A stretch of 64,000 nucleotides of DNA from Bolinopsis microptera (GCF_026151205.1 NC_087072.1:20738103-20802102); one strand, 5' to 3'. Shown: positions 22,650 to 34,772, counted from the first letter of the stretch. Notes: generated from the sequence alone by a model not told the origin. Translations and numbers: made by a program.

Positions 22650-25600
22650 TTAAATTACTAAACCGAACCTTGTGGCTGTGAGTGAATCACAATACCTGTT
22701 ATTTAATGTTATAGTGTAATCTGGCAAAAGTACTACAGGGTGGAAAAGATCAATACCTGTTATAACTGATATCAGTGTCATAGTGCTGGGAGGGGATCTT
22801 TTTGGTATTACCAGGGTCGCTATCCCATCTTCGTACCTCAGCTCATGATAAAAACCGTTAAAGGTGGTACCCAGGATTATGCCATTGTCTCTGAGTCCCC
22901 AACTACCGTGTCTGTCACCATTGTTCCACTTTACAGCCCCGTCACCAAGCAACTCAAGGACCCCGTTATTAGTTCTACCATCATGAGCCCAGTTCCATGT
23001 ACTTGTACTGTTTTCCTTTATTGGAAATGGGGATCCTACTAGGTAAGCTGTTAATAGTCGATTAAATGAAATATTCTCCAACACAGAAATTATTATATTA
23101 TTGTAAGCGAATAATGACCAAAAATGAAGTGAATTGTTATGAGGGTGAAACCGAGTGTAACTTCCTTTTTTAAACCGGAAAGTAATCAAAAGTGTGTTAA
23201 TATCTAGCTAAAATCTATCTTACTATTGACCGCAGCACAGTTAGATATTCCACAATATTTCCATCTTGGTTCTTTCCCTTGTGAGTTGTAACACCATGGC
23301 CCGCCTTTCTCATGGTCTGGGTTCCTACAGAAGTTGTGATCTCCCAGCCCAGCGTCGGGGTGACTGAGTGAGCAATCAGTAGAAAATATGAGGATAATCA
23401 TTAAATTTAATGAATATAATGAATATTATCAATCAACTGGTCTAAGTTAGTAGTTAAATAAATTCCCTGAACAGTAAGGTTACTTTTGTGGAGTCCTAGT
23501 ATGTGAATTTGGTGTCTGCAAGGTCCACTTCTGGCAGACAAGCCCACTTTCCGTTGTGTTCCTGAACCCTCTGTATTCGAGACCCTGGGGATCCTCCTTC
23601 CAGTTGAAACAATTTATGTTTTCTGCGAAGATACACATTATCCCTTATTAAGTTATTTGGCCAGTGATAATGAAATCGGTCGCTCGCTTAACTTTTCCCA
23701 TTCATTTACAATTGTAATAGTTTAAGAAGAAATACCCGAAGGCAGCTGTATTCGGCAATAGAGATTCAATACACATCAGCTAATTGGACACTAACTACCA
23801 CCCTTATCCCGAAATACTAGGTATCGACCCAAAAGCAACCCAAAGAGATGTTTACAGCATGTGATTAATGTAATTAATCGAAACTTATTATAATTCGTAA
23901 GCCGTGAATGAATGGGAAAAGCGAGCGACCGATTTCATTATCGGAATCATTTTGAATTTGCTGACGGTTATTCAAATTAATATCATTTCCTTTTGTTTGG
24001 GAAAGAGAAACACTGGCAGTGTTTCACTCTACCCATGATTATGGGTTTTGGTCAAATTACTATATTAGCTTATTAGTATACTAGGAAAAATATTATCACT
24101 CCTCAGTCACATTCTAGGGTCCAGAAAAAGAGTAGAACACTGATTAAGAAATCACAACAATTTTTCAGACTTTCTTGGAAATTTTTGGGCGGTCATGAGC
24201 GTAAATAATTATGTCCGTGAAAAATTTGATTTGATTTGTTAATTTTATAATTGCATTTTAACAATGTTGCTATACTCTCCTTCTCCTCCAGTTCAGTTGC
24301 TATCTGATATCTGAGTTAATCTTATCTTGATAGGAGGCACATGCTGAACAGCTATATAACAAATAACTTTCAAATCAAAACATGCACACATATACATATT
24401 ATACAATGTATTGCAGATACCTTGAACTTGAACGTGAAAGGAATGCGGAAATAAGATATTATGATTTATACATGATGTAATGTTTTTTTCAAAACAGTGC
24501 TACTATTGAAACTCAAAACGTGGCTGAATATTGAAGAATGTACAACGGATACAGTGACTGATAGCTTGTGAGATATCTTACCATAGCTAAATAGCTTACC
24601 TATATCATCTGTTGATTGAGTTGGATCCTCTTGGTCCACCTCTCCAGGGATCTCCACTAAGCGATACTTCTCAGTAACTGTATCGGCGTGAAACTTAAAG
24701 CTCGCAAAATCAACATCCCACATGTTTGTACAAACGGTTGAGTCATCAACCGGGGCTTTAGAAAACTCAAAGTGCAACAGCGTAACTCCGTCACATGCCA
24801 TTTTCAGATATGACTTCTGTATGATAAACTCCCATAGACCACTCTCACACTTGCCATCAACCAATGGCTGGTTGTCTTCAGTGCAGCCCCAGATCCAGTA
24901 GGTCATGGTGGTTGTGGTGACCTTGAACTCGGCTGTAGTTTGAGTCACCGAGTTAGTCAGCAGGACATCGATATTCCCCCCGGTGTCCGAGGACAGGACT
25001 TGCAGGTAGTGAGTGGTCAGGGGTGTTTTAGTTAATGTTACAGTATAGGTAACCTTATCTTGGACCACATTCCAGTCTGGAAATATGGAGAATTAGCTTT
25101 TTGAGCATAAACATTATTTGTGGTTGCTGTTTTTTGGTGAAAATAACTTTTTGAACCATGGAATTGAAATTTTAGATGGGCTGGTGGGGAATCAAACCGG
25201 AAATGGGAAAACATCATTGTACCTGCAGGGCTCCACGAAGTGTAAAACCAAGACTCCTTGTTAAATTCAGGTCCCATCATAATTAGCTTTATTTTGCTCA
25301 AATCTGTGTCTGAAGCCCACGTATTTTTGCACGAAATATCGTCGTCATTATTATCATCATCCGCCTCAAAATCCCAACGTACTTGCGGGATACCTTCCCG
25401 AGCGAGTACAAGAAAATCCTTGGTAACCGACAGTGTCCATTCGTGAGCCAATGTGTACCAATTACTTTCAACATTAATTTCTTTTTTCTTGCACTCAGAG
25501 AGTTTGCTGGTACCTTCACTCCATTCCACTCTACCCACTTTATTATCCCCATCAATGAACCTAATCTTTCTTGTCGTGTTGGTCCCCTTGAGTGGGGTGA

Positions 25601-28600
25601 ATCGAAACTGTAGTGGCTGATCCTTGATGCCGTAAGGTGTACTTTTCTTAGTTGGAATTCTTTGCCAAAAATACCCTGAAATAGATTGCTTTCATAAAAG
25701 TTTAAGGCTGCGAAGCAACAGAGTGTGACTAGGCTTCATATATGTCATAAATAATACTGTATAATATTTTACCCCTCAGATCACGTTAAAAATATTACCT
25801 GCTCGGGGATAGGTAAGACACTGGTGTTCGACATACAACTGTTTCTGGACTCCAAGATCACAAGGGTCTCCAAGATCTTTAACAGTAGCCTCTATCTCAC
25901 AACTCGTTTTGTCTGAGCACAAAGAGTGTATCTTTGTTTGAGCAGTTTGTGTCTCTGAGCAAACTTGTTCTGATGTGGAAGTCTTACTGCAAACCCCCTC
26001 TGTGCTAGCTCCCCAGGTTACTTTGTGTACTCTGATCATTTGTCCGGTAGGACAAGCTATAGATCCCCTTCTCCCTTCACATATCACAGTTTTTGTGTAT
26101 GTTCCTGTTGAGAGATGTTGTTGAGTGATAAAACAATTGGATCGGGAAGTTGGTCGTTTAGCTCCGGACAGTCTATGCAACGTCTATCCAACGTCCGTGC
26201 AACAACAAAAGAACCGTCTATGCAACGTCTATGCAACGTCCCTGCACAATGAACACTCTATGCACACTCCCTGCACGGTCAGTCTATGCAACGTCTATGC
26301 AACGTCTATGCAACGTCCCTGCACAGTACCATATGAACACCGGCTACTAGCCGGCTACTAGCCGGCTAGTAGCCACTTTTGTAATAACAGCTCCTCAACT
26401 TCACATTAACAACCGGCTACTAACCGGCACTTGAAAAGTGGTCACTAGCCGGCTACTAACCGGCTACTAGCCGGCTAGTGACCACAAAGTGGCTACTAAC
26501 CGGCTACTAAGCGGTCACTAGCCGGCTATTAGCCGAGCTCTAAAGCAGACCTATTAGTAGCCGGTTAGTAGCCACTTGGTGGTTACTAGCCGGTTAGTAG
26601 CCGGTTAGTAGCCGGCTAGTGACCGCTTTATAAGTGCCGGCTAGTAGCCGGTTTGGAACCGGCTACTAATAGGTCTGCTTTAGAGCTCGGCTAATAGCCG
26701 GCTAGTGACCGCTTAGTAGCCGGTTAGTAGCCACTTTGTGGTCACTAGCCGGCTAGTAGCCGGTTAGTAGCCGGCTAGTGACCACTTTTCAAGTGCCGGT
26801 TAGTAGCCGGTTGGTAATGTGAAGTTGAGGAGCTGTTATTACAAAAGTAGCCGGTGTTCATATGGTACTGTGCAGGGACGTTGCATAGACGTTGCATAGA
26901 CGTTGCATAGACGTTGCATAGACTGACCGTGCAGGGAGTGTGCATAGAGTGTTCATTGTGCAGGGACGTTGCATAGACGTTGCATAGACGGTTCTTTTGT
27001 TGTTGCATGGACGTTGCATAGACGTTGCATAGACTGTCCGGAGCTAAACGACCAAGTTGCCATTGGATCAAATGATTTATTACTTTTGTAATGTAAGGTT
27101 TTTTTGCTGAAAGTGTGTGTTGCACGAGTGTTTCAAAATATGATCAAACATTGAAAGCCAAATTACCTAAACAAGTAGGGTTCCCGAAAACAGTAAAGGA
27201 TGGATGATGACAGGAAAAGTAGAACATGTCCGCTCCCCCGCTCAGAACCCCCGGTTGACATGTTACAGTGACCCGGGAGTAGGCTGCTACTACAGTTCCA
27301 CTAGATGGTATTACTGCTGTAGCTCCTGACACTGTTGGTATCGTGCAGACCTCTGAATTATCACGATGTTAATTTAATAGAAATACATTTAAAGCTTTAA
27401 GAACTGTTAATTGGAGAAGCCTACGTCTGAGATAAGACCTTCTGAGATAAGAACATCTATTATCGCATATAAACGTCTTAACCCTGAAGATGATCATGCT
27501 AAAAAGCTAAACCCACCTATACAGTCTGTCTGTGAGTCAGATCCAGTGGAAATAGTAGTTGTTTCATCACTGCAATCTGTGCAGGTCTCTGAGTTGGTTG
27601 TTGTGGAGTACTGGCCTACAGGGCAGGGTTTACACACCTCCCCCAAAATGTGAGTTCCGGTCGGACACCACAGTTCTGGAACCAACTGAAGACATTTGGA
27701 TTTATTTGAAAGATCACGAAAAATTGCTTAAAACACGTAATAGCGGTGTTGAATGGGGTCTTTTATATAAGATGTGAGTATAATCGCTTCCGAGTAAAGA
27801 TTTACCTGAACTATGAGCGTTTGGGGAATGGGATTGAATGATATCCCTACATCACTAACACTGTCATCCCAACCCTTTATCTCGGCTGCTAGGCTAGAGT
27901 CGGCAATTTCTATAACCTCGACTCCCATGATCTGAACTTTCAGGCCGTCCTCTGAGAAGAACAAGTCGACCGTATACAAACCATCTGAATCTGGAGATGG
28001 TATAGTCACGTCGGGTTTAAATGCTATTTTATGGTTGTTAGCAATGCTGTTGAACCCACTATTCTTCCAGTTTGTTCCATCCGTTTTAATAACGAATTGT
28101 GCTTCAAAATTTCCTCCCCACGGCGACTGCAATTTAAAGAATTTGAAAGAAAAATCTTGTATATCTTTCGTTGCAGGACTCATGACAAGTCTAATGTCGA
28201 AAGGGTAGTCTCCAGGTTTGTAACGATCATGTGTACTCGTCACTGTAGCTGGTGTAGTTGTCAACTCGTACCTTTCCTCGCTTACACTTACACCTGACAT
28301 GGTTCTTTACAGAGGCACATATTAGGTGCGGTAAAAAAATCGAAATTATGCGGTACCGCACCCGACTATAAAGGTAAAATGTGCGGTAAGTTGCGGTAAA
28401 TTTTTACCAATTATGCGGCAAATGTGCGGCGATTTTTTCGAAATTTGTGCGGGAATTGTGCGGTTTTCTTTTGCATTTTCTCAAGAACTTTGGAAATTCT
28501 AAACGTATAACCGCCGCTCTTATCAAAAATAGGTCTGTTTAAGTGTTACTGAGGGTGTAGTTCTTTACTAAGACCATGATTGAACCTATATTGAGATTCA

Positions 28601-29585
28601 GTTATCTGAGAACAGTGACTTAGAGTAATCAGATGATGTGGTGAAGTTACGAATGATAACTGATAAACTATAATCAAAGTATGGTAACGACGAGGGTTTC
28701 ATAACGGCCTGGGTCACGGTCCCGAAAGGGCCTGGGTCACGGTCTTAAGGGCCTGGATCACGGTCCCGAAATGGCCTGGGTAACGGTCCCGAAAGGGCCT
28801 GGGTCACGGTCCCAAAAGGGCCTGGGTAACGGTCCCGAAAGGGCCTGGGTCACGGTCCCGAAAGGGCCTGGGTCACGGTCCCGAAAGGGCCTGTGTCACG
28901 TGGTAACTGGGTCACGTGGCCTAGGCATGAGTTCCAAAAGGGCCTGGGTCACGGTCCCGAAAGGGCCTGGGTCAGGGTCCCGAAAGGGCCTGTGTCACGT
29001 GGTAACTGGGTCACGTGGCCTAGGTATGAGTTCCAAAAGGGCCTGGGTCACGGTCCCGAAAGGGCCTGAATCACGGTCCTAAAAGGGCCTGGGTCAGGGT
29101 CCCGAAAGGGCCTGAGTCACGGTCCTAAAAGGGCCTGGGTCAGGGTCCCGAAAGAGCCTGAGTCACGGTCCTAAAAGGGCCCGACTATAACATATTTTGG
29201 TTTTTACACTCGAAAATCTTAACGCGAAAATTTCAAAATTATGCGAAATTACGCGGAAAATGCTAGATTATGCGGAAATATGCAGAAAATTACAAAATGT
29301 GCGGACATGTGCGGAAAACAATAAATTATGCGGACATGTGCGGAAAACGGTAAATTGTGCGATCCCGCACCCATCGCACCTAATATGTGCCTCTGGTTCT
29401 TTACAGTTCACAGTGCATTTTAGCTTATTCAAACTTAATTCGATTTACTCACTTACTGCAAGAAGTTAGAATGCAATATGAATTTACAGCAATTGTACCA
29501 AATATAATTTACAGCAATCATAAACATAAATGTGAATTGTGAACTCACCAAAAAACAATGATATCAGCAGCACTACCGCCCTCAT
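22650..29585 (-). CDS. Secreted mosaic protein: GCC2/GCC3, Sushi, SUEL lectin, kringle, novel domains
   Basis: Ten exons, 5' to 3': 29549-29585, 27806-28293, 27517-27685, 27167-27352, 25799-26104, 25223-25675, 24600-25076, 23484-23622, 23224-23363 and 22757-23047. All are GT-AG and every phase matches. Exon 1 encodes a signal peptide (MRAVVLLISLFFG). Exon 2 is a novel beta-rich domain. Exon 3 is a GCC2/GCC3-type Cys repeat (CPTGTHILGEVCKPCPVGQY). Exon 4 is Sushi-like. Exon 5 is SUEL. Exons 6 and 7 are a novel Trp/Cys domain. Exons 8-9 form one kringle. Exon 10 has a WNWAHDGRTNNG segment of unknown family. The end is open: reading through the last donor gives TAA at 22650 and 930 aa. Splicing to 22430-22560 would instead add a hydrophobic tail. 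No AATAAA decides this. The likely role is extracellular glycan or protein recognition, by domain inference. Confidence 0.8.
23224..23613 (-). other. Kringle domain encoded by two exons
   Basis: Exon 23484-23622 gives CFNWKEDPQGLEYRGF and ESGLVCQKW. After a phase-2 intron, exon 23224-23363 gives DHNFCRNPDHEKGGPWCYN and RWKYCGISNC. Joined, the six cysteines have kringle order and the NFCRNPD, PWCY and RW.YC landmarks are intact. The intron splits the domain between the second and third cysteines, as in other animal kringles. Confidence 0.88.
23666..24056. mobile_element. MITE family B, left end missing, in intron 7 of the kringle gene
   Basis: About 390 bp closely similar to 58,385-58,778, ending in the same GGGTTTTGGTCAAA terminus. 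The outer left TIR of the full copy is absent. It makes up much of the 977-bp intron 23623-24599. Confidence 0.8.
25799..26104 (-). other. SUEL-type galactose-binding lectin domain
   Basis: A single phase 1-1 exon of 102 codons. It reads VICEGRRGSIACPTGQMIRV, then HKVTWG, a middle Cys series, LCSDKTSCEIEA, LGDPCD and LYVEHQC. This is the Cys and LGDPC layout of SUEL (sea urchin egg lectin/rhamnose-binding lectin) domains, also found in latrophilins. Confidence 0.85.
26144..27061. mobile_element. 918-bp foldback element with 8-bp target duplication, in intron 4
   Basis: Perfect 8-bp repeats ATTGGATC flank it (26136-26143 and 27062-27069). The ends GGGAAGTTGGTCGTTTAGC and GCTAAACGACCAAGTTGCC are inverted with two mismatches. 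Each arm of about 450 bp consists of tandem CCGGCTACTAG-type and TATGCAACGTC-type units. The 8-bp duplication fits hAT or related elements. Removing the element and one duplication copy leaves a 136-bp intron. Confidence 0.88.
28311..29394. mobile_element. 1.08-kb Mutator-like element with 10-bp target duplication, in intron 1
   Basis: Ends AGAGGCACATATTAGGTGCG and its complement. A perfect 10-bp duplication GGTTCTTTAC flanks it (28301-28310 and 29395-29404); 9-10 bp is typical of Mutator-like elements. The interior has TGCGGAAA-type repeats and a minisatellite. No transposase is present. Removing it and one duplication copy leaves a 161-bp intron. Confidence 0.88.
28695..29182. repeat. 23-bp minisatellite inside the Mutator-like element
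   Basis: About 18 units of GGGCCTGGGTCACGGTCCCG with an AAA spacer, with longer variants carrying TGTGTCACGTGGTAACTGGG. The open frame across it is a product of the repeat. Confidence 0.85.
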
Positions 29586-31650
29586 ATGCTAAATTGTCAA
29601 GCGATGAACAGTGACAATAATCACCCTCTGCTATGGACAGATTAAGTGTTACAATTCAGTTCTCTGAATTTAAAAACTAATAATACCAAGAGACACCAAG
29701 AATACGAAAAGACCCTAAACATTTTGTTGAGAATAAAATATTGTTGTGTAAAAGGCTTAAAAGCATCATCAAGCATTAAAAGCATCACCAAGCATCTTCA
29801 TCAAGCAACAAGCAAACAGTTTTGTAGATGGGATATGATTCAACAACCAAGAGAAAATAGCACCTTGTAACCACGAGTGTACCAAATATAAATTGCTCTT
29901 ACAACAAAATGAACAACTTCTTTCAAAGGGCTGTTTATTCTTTTCTATTGTCAGTCAAACAACCAGACTAAACAAACAATGCAACAAAAGAGCCCGTTAA
30001 CAAAAGGGTCTCAACTAGGGTCATCATGAATTTCCAATACTACATGGTATAGCCCCCTTTCTTTGTCCACCCTAAGTTTTATACCCGTGTAAGGATATAG
30101 TGTTGTGATAAAGTAGTGTACAATTTCAACTGCGAGGGTGACAGTCAGGTGAACCTGCTAACTGTTACCCAAGGCTTCCTTAAACCAAGTCTTACATAAA
30201 CAAACTTGTTTACACTGCACTGATACAATTTGCAGCCGTCAGCTAATGTTTTAATGTAGCCTTCCGATGGAACCCTCTAGAACGTAATGTAGAACAGCAA
30301 CTCAAGGTAGGCATTAAATCGTACTGATTGAGTATGTATGCCAAATTGCATATGTAATTGCTGTATGCTCATTATATTGGCCTTGGCGACTAATATTGCT
30401 CGATGAAGTTAGAGTTGAAATTCAATTCCTACTTACATATCCAGTATCCACTCCTTTTGTCAATAACCCCCATTATCTGGTTAGAGGCCACATAGCGTTC
30501 AAGTCTCGAGTGGCAGGATGCTCACGTTTAGAAACTACATCTGTTCCGTTAACTAAATCAGAGTTTACCACGTGCATTTAGATCTGAATGCATATTATAT
30601 ATCCTTTAACTTTTCAAGGTGGCATGAAGTGTTGTGATTAGCTGTGTGATCTGGAAATATTGTACGAGTATATTTATATAAATTAATGACTAAAAATGAA
30701 GTGTTACAAGAATATTAACAAACAATCGTTTTAGGGCGAGTTAAAATGTTACACTTTTACAGTACCTGCCTGGACCAAATTTATGATAACGCCTATGATA
30801 TTGATCTAAATTGTTTAGTTATAGCTAACACCTGCAGTGCAATCTAAATACTACAGTAGTATCATATTAAAATGGAACTTATAAGTCCTAGATTCAGTCA
30901 AGTGAAATTTGTGTGATCTGGAAACATAGCACGAGTATTTGAATGATAATGACTTAATTAAAGTTAAAAATGAGGACCGCTATAATGGTGCAAGAATATT
31001 CACAAACAATCACTCAAATTTGTACCTCTTAAACATCTTCAGATTGAAATATAAAACATAGTCGTGGCCGCGACAAATGTCGCATGTTTGCATCTGTCAC
31101 TAATTCAGAAGGTTCGTCATAGGTCAGAAGATGAGCTGATGCAGCTGACCACTCTTCTTTTCTTCTTTGTAAGTTTAAAACAGTCTAGACTGAGTAAACT
31201 GAAAAATGGTAATCTTACATTTATGTTTCAGGAGTAAGGACCCGCAAGATGTTTTAGTGTTAAGCGATCTTCACTCAGGTGGACGTACGTTGAAGCACCT
31301 TTCTGGCAATTATTAAATAATTTCAATGGTTGTAGTATGAACGAGGGAGGTTTTTTGTGAAGCAAACACTAGATCAGTTGATTGATCTGTTAATCGATCA
31401 CTAGTTTATTGATTTGGATAGTGACAGAGAGGTGAACAAGATTAGTTTTATCAAGTGAAAATGATAATTTGTTTTGATGGGTCAATACTGGGAGCTGATT
31501 GGTTAATAATTGGGCTCGCCTTCCCACTAGTTTTCAGATCTATCGCTAATTGGATACTTAATAAGCTTGGTGTTCGATTTCAGTAACAAGGACGAGCTTG
31601 CCTTGTTTATTTTGATCTCAGAAAGGATTGCAGCTGTTTATTGAGTTTCT
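29586..31650. other. Intergenic DNA upstream of the kringle gene
   Basis: This presumably includes the promoter of the reverse-strand gene that starts at 29,585. A stretch at 29,760-29,815 repeats AAGCATCA/AAGCAACA. No supported gene. Confidence 0.4.
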
Positions 31651-31853
31651 AGAGATGTTGTTGACGTAATTGTTAGAGAAGTTTTAGCGGGAGAGTACTC
31701 ACTGCCCGACAACTCACTTGAAGTTGTCCTGGATATTCTCAACAAACTTCTCTCACTGACTCAGAAACTGTTAGTTTTTACTCCTCTCAAGCGCGACTGT
31801 AATTTTCTTTCCTACTTTATATACATATTTCAAGAATTTAAAGTAAAAGACTG
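31651..31853 (+). CDS. Candidate isolated terminal exon
   Basis: After an AG acceptor the frame reads DVVDVIVREVLAGEYSLPDN, then SLEVVLDILNKLLSLTQKL, and stops at about 31,853. AATAAA follows at about 31,905. The amphipathic leucine-rich pattern looks like real protein and is loosely reminiscent of the GAIN region of adhesion receptors. No upstream exon with compatible phase was found; the nearest candidate, reading SKDPQDVLVLSDLHSG near 31,235-31,280, does not match in phase. Treat as tentative. Confidence 0.2.
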
Positions 31854-31931
31854 AATCAGGTTTTTTAGAAGATAATTATACAATCTGATAATACATTTGA
31901 CCCAAAATAAATAATAATAGGCTATTTTCTA

Positions 31932-31937
31932 TTTATT
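31932..31937 (-). terminator. Polyadenylation signal AATAAA
   Basis: Reverse-strand AATAAA placed 82 nt after the stop of the 177-aa frame, a normal spacing for a short 3' UTR. Confidence 0.35.
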
Positions 31938-32018
31938 AAACAATAGCTTCATTCACGAAGTAATAAACTTTTTCAAACTATTCCAAAGCAAGCCTTTATG
32001 TGTTTAAACACATAGACT

Positions 32019-32552
32019 TTAACATAGGCTGAGGGGTGGCTGGAGTTCTGGACTCTCTTCTGAAGGATCTACTAAGTGCACGAGGAAGTTCCTCCTGTTT
32101 AATCCGGTGGACTGCGCTATTTTCAGGCGACATAGTTTTACCCAGTTCTCATTTGAGTGATTATTCCTAATGTTCATAATTTTCAGTTCAGCCGCTTCGA
32201 CACCAGCGGATTGTTTCTCCTCACCATATCCAGATATCACAGCATTCTTACGAACCGTTGTCCCCTCTTTATCAAGATCAATAGTTGTCACCTCCTTTTT
32301 GGAGTTATAATCAACAATTGTCCGCGCATTTTTCTTAAAATAAACAGTTGGCGCATTTTTCTTAGAATCAGCAGAAATTTGAACTGTTTCGATGTTCTCG
32401 TTATCTTTCAGGACTGATACATCGCCACAAGCGGTTGTCCTCTCCTGATCATCAAAGTCATCAGCGGTCATGTTCTCCGTATCTTCATAAGTTACATCCT
32501 CCTCATGATCATACGCGTTTATCATAAAGTACGTTGACAGATCAAAAAGCAT
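32019..32552 (-). CDS. Hypothetical acidic protein, 177 aa
   Basis: A single open frame from ATG 32552 to TAA 32019. A stop lies just upstream of the ATG in frame, and AATAAA on the same strand lies 82 nt after the stop (31932-31937). The N-terminal third is acidic (YDHEEDVTYEDTENMTADDF). The middle has degenerate repeats (KKNAPTVYF and KKNARTIVDY). The C-terminal third is more ordered (NENWVKLCRLKIAQSTGLNR). No domain, signal peptide or transmembrane segment is recognised. It could be a small gene or the last exon of a longer one. Confidence 0.4.
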   Translation of the reverse strand: MLFDLSTYFMINAYDHEEDVTYEDTENMTADDFDDQERTTACGDVSVLKDNENIETVQISADSKKNAPTVYFKKNARTIVDYNSKKEVTTIDLDKEGTTVRKNAVISGYGEEKQSAGVEAAELKIMNIRNNHSNENWVKLCRLKIAQSTGLNRRNFLVHLVDPSEESPELQPPLSLC

Positions 32553-33563
32553 GACTCTTTAATCTTCAGTCTATTGCTGAATGGACTATGGAGTGATCGA
32601 AACGTCAAAATATGGGGTGTGAGACTAAACTTTAAGGCTTCCTTATATCTATTGAATATCCACGACCATAACGCCCGTCAGTTTCACATAAAATCCAGTC
32701 TGAAATGAAGCTTAGAGGTCATGCAAGTAAGTTTTTTCCAACAATGAACAAAGTGATTAAAAGAATAGATTATAATAAATATAATGGAGATAACATTAAT
32801 ACCAATATAGCTGCACCTTCATTGTTGCTTTACATTATAACTTCTATGTATATGAGTACAACTTCTAAACAATAAACTGATTTACTAATCTTCTATAGTT
32901 ATAGATTCTTCCTCATAAATTAACGGGAAAATTTGTTATCTCAACATTTTTGATTAAACTCAAAGTTGTATTTCCAAAGAAAGCATTCATAAACGGAAAA
33001 TCATCAAAATATAAAAATAGATTTTGGAAGATTTTTGAAGATTTTTGAAGAGGAGCTTTTCTGCCGACCCCTTGACCGAAATTTTGCGGTTTTGACTGAA
33101 ATTTTGACCAGTGACTAATCAATGAGGTCGATGAGAGACACAAATCGCAATCAAGGTACTGGAAGCAATATATCCGGAGAAAACTTTGATGCAATGAAAA
33201 TTTTGAATATGTCCTATCGGTAATGCAAATGGTATAAATTTAAAGACATATTGATATTCGAATTTTAGCTTTCCGCGACCAAAATTTGCTATGGTGTTCA
33301 TGTTGCTTTATATTATGTACTGCTTATATATGTATATATTATGTGCAGCTTAAAATAAATAATTGTTTTAATTAAATAATTGTTTTACTTAAACAGTGCT
33401 TAGGCAAAAAAATACGTGAAAAAAACAAACATTTAATTTCGTCTCAAATCTAAACTTACAGAGAGCAGTTAAACTTAAGCCGCTGTATGGCTCTGTCATG
33501 ATGAGTGGTGAGTGGTGATACAGCTACAAGTACAATATTGTTGCATGATAAATTCAAAATCAA
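32553..33563. other. Intergenic DNA, no gene seen
   Basis: AT-rich. No exon or repeat supported apart from a short GAAGATTTTTGAAGATTTTT duplication near 33,027. Confidence 0.4.
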
Positions 33564-34439
33564 TAGATGTGGATACTGGCGGGGAGGTGATAATTGTTTG
33601 TTTACATTAATAGTGAGCACATGTTAAGCAGGCTGAGGAGGTGATCATTGTTTGTTTACATTTTAGGTCGAGCACATGTTAAGCAGGCTGATGAGGTGAT
33701 ACATATTTTGTAACACTTGTAACGCCTTCTTGTTACCCCCCTTTGAGGGCCCCGAATTATTTTCTGAACGAAAGCTCAAAAATAACCGAGAAATCAACCT
33801 TCTTATTAACTCATTTTGATGACCGTTTCTAACCTAAAATTGCACGAAAAATCGATTTAGCTAGGTTTCAGAACCTATAAACACTTCCTTATCCCTCAAA
33901 ATTGATGTTTTATAGTTTAGAATGCGAGCAACAAGCAACATATATTTTGATCCTTCGGTTCTACTGCAGCTCTTGACCTAGGGCTGAAACCGAAAGATCG
34001 AGGCAATCCTCACCTTAACTGATCGAACTTGAGCGAAGTTGGTTTTATATTACAGCCCAATAACGCTTCCCTATTCCTAAAATTTTTGTGTTACTCAAAC
34101 AAATAACATGATGATTCTGCAACGAAAGAACAAGGAGATCATCTCGTTAACAACTTGAACAGGTTCTATCACAATTTTCAGAGCAGAGCACGATAGCAAA
34201 GTCAAAAGAAACAAAATAAAGGTAGGTAACCAACACAATGATATAACAATCATAATAGCAACTGAATTAAATTTATTCGGACGACGGGCAGCCCTGATGT
34301 GCTCCGTGATCCCGACCAATTGTAATAGATGTGTTCTGTCACGTGACGCAGATCCGTCCAATCACAAACAGGAAGAGTGAGCAGAGGGACATTATATCGT
34401 ATGTTTACCTTTCTTATCTGTTCACTCGAAATATGAGAT

Positions 34440-34735
34440 TTTTCTGAACGGGCCCCTAACACTAACAGTTAAAACCAACTTAAATCGTAGTATTTATATT
34501 TTTGTATGCTGATTGTGAATCACCCAACTGATGCTCCTCTGGCGAGATAACATGCTATGACCTATGATTTCTAATTTCTCGTTAAGGTTTCAGCATATGC
34601 TTAAGTTAGAAATCGGGTTTGTGTTAGGGTTAGGGTCATAATTGTGGGTGGTTAAGGTTTCAGAGCCATCTAGAGAACGTGTTGAAACGTCACGTATCAG
34701 TTGAGTGTAGAGTGATTAATCATCGTCCGGTTAGT
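34440..34735 (+). repeat. Dispersed repeat with TTAGGG-like core, copy 1
   Basis: It shares with 59,905-60,290 the order: GGGCCCCTRACACTRACAGT, GTAYGCTGATT.YGAATCAC, TTTCTCGTTAGGG/AAGG, TTTCAGCATATGCTT, GTTAGGGTTAGGG, and AGAGTGATTAATCATCG. It forms most of the non-transposase centre of the Harbinger-type element. Confidence 0.7.
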
Positions 34736-34772
34736 TAAGAATAAGCGGAATAAAAAGCGAATTAAATTTCAG

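Noticed and set aside
28771-29082. 103-aa frame with VPKGPGSRS repeats
   Set aside because: Lies entirely in the 23-bp minisatellite of the Mutator-like element.
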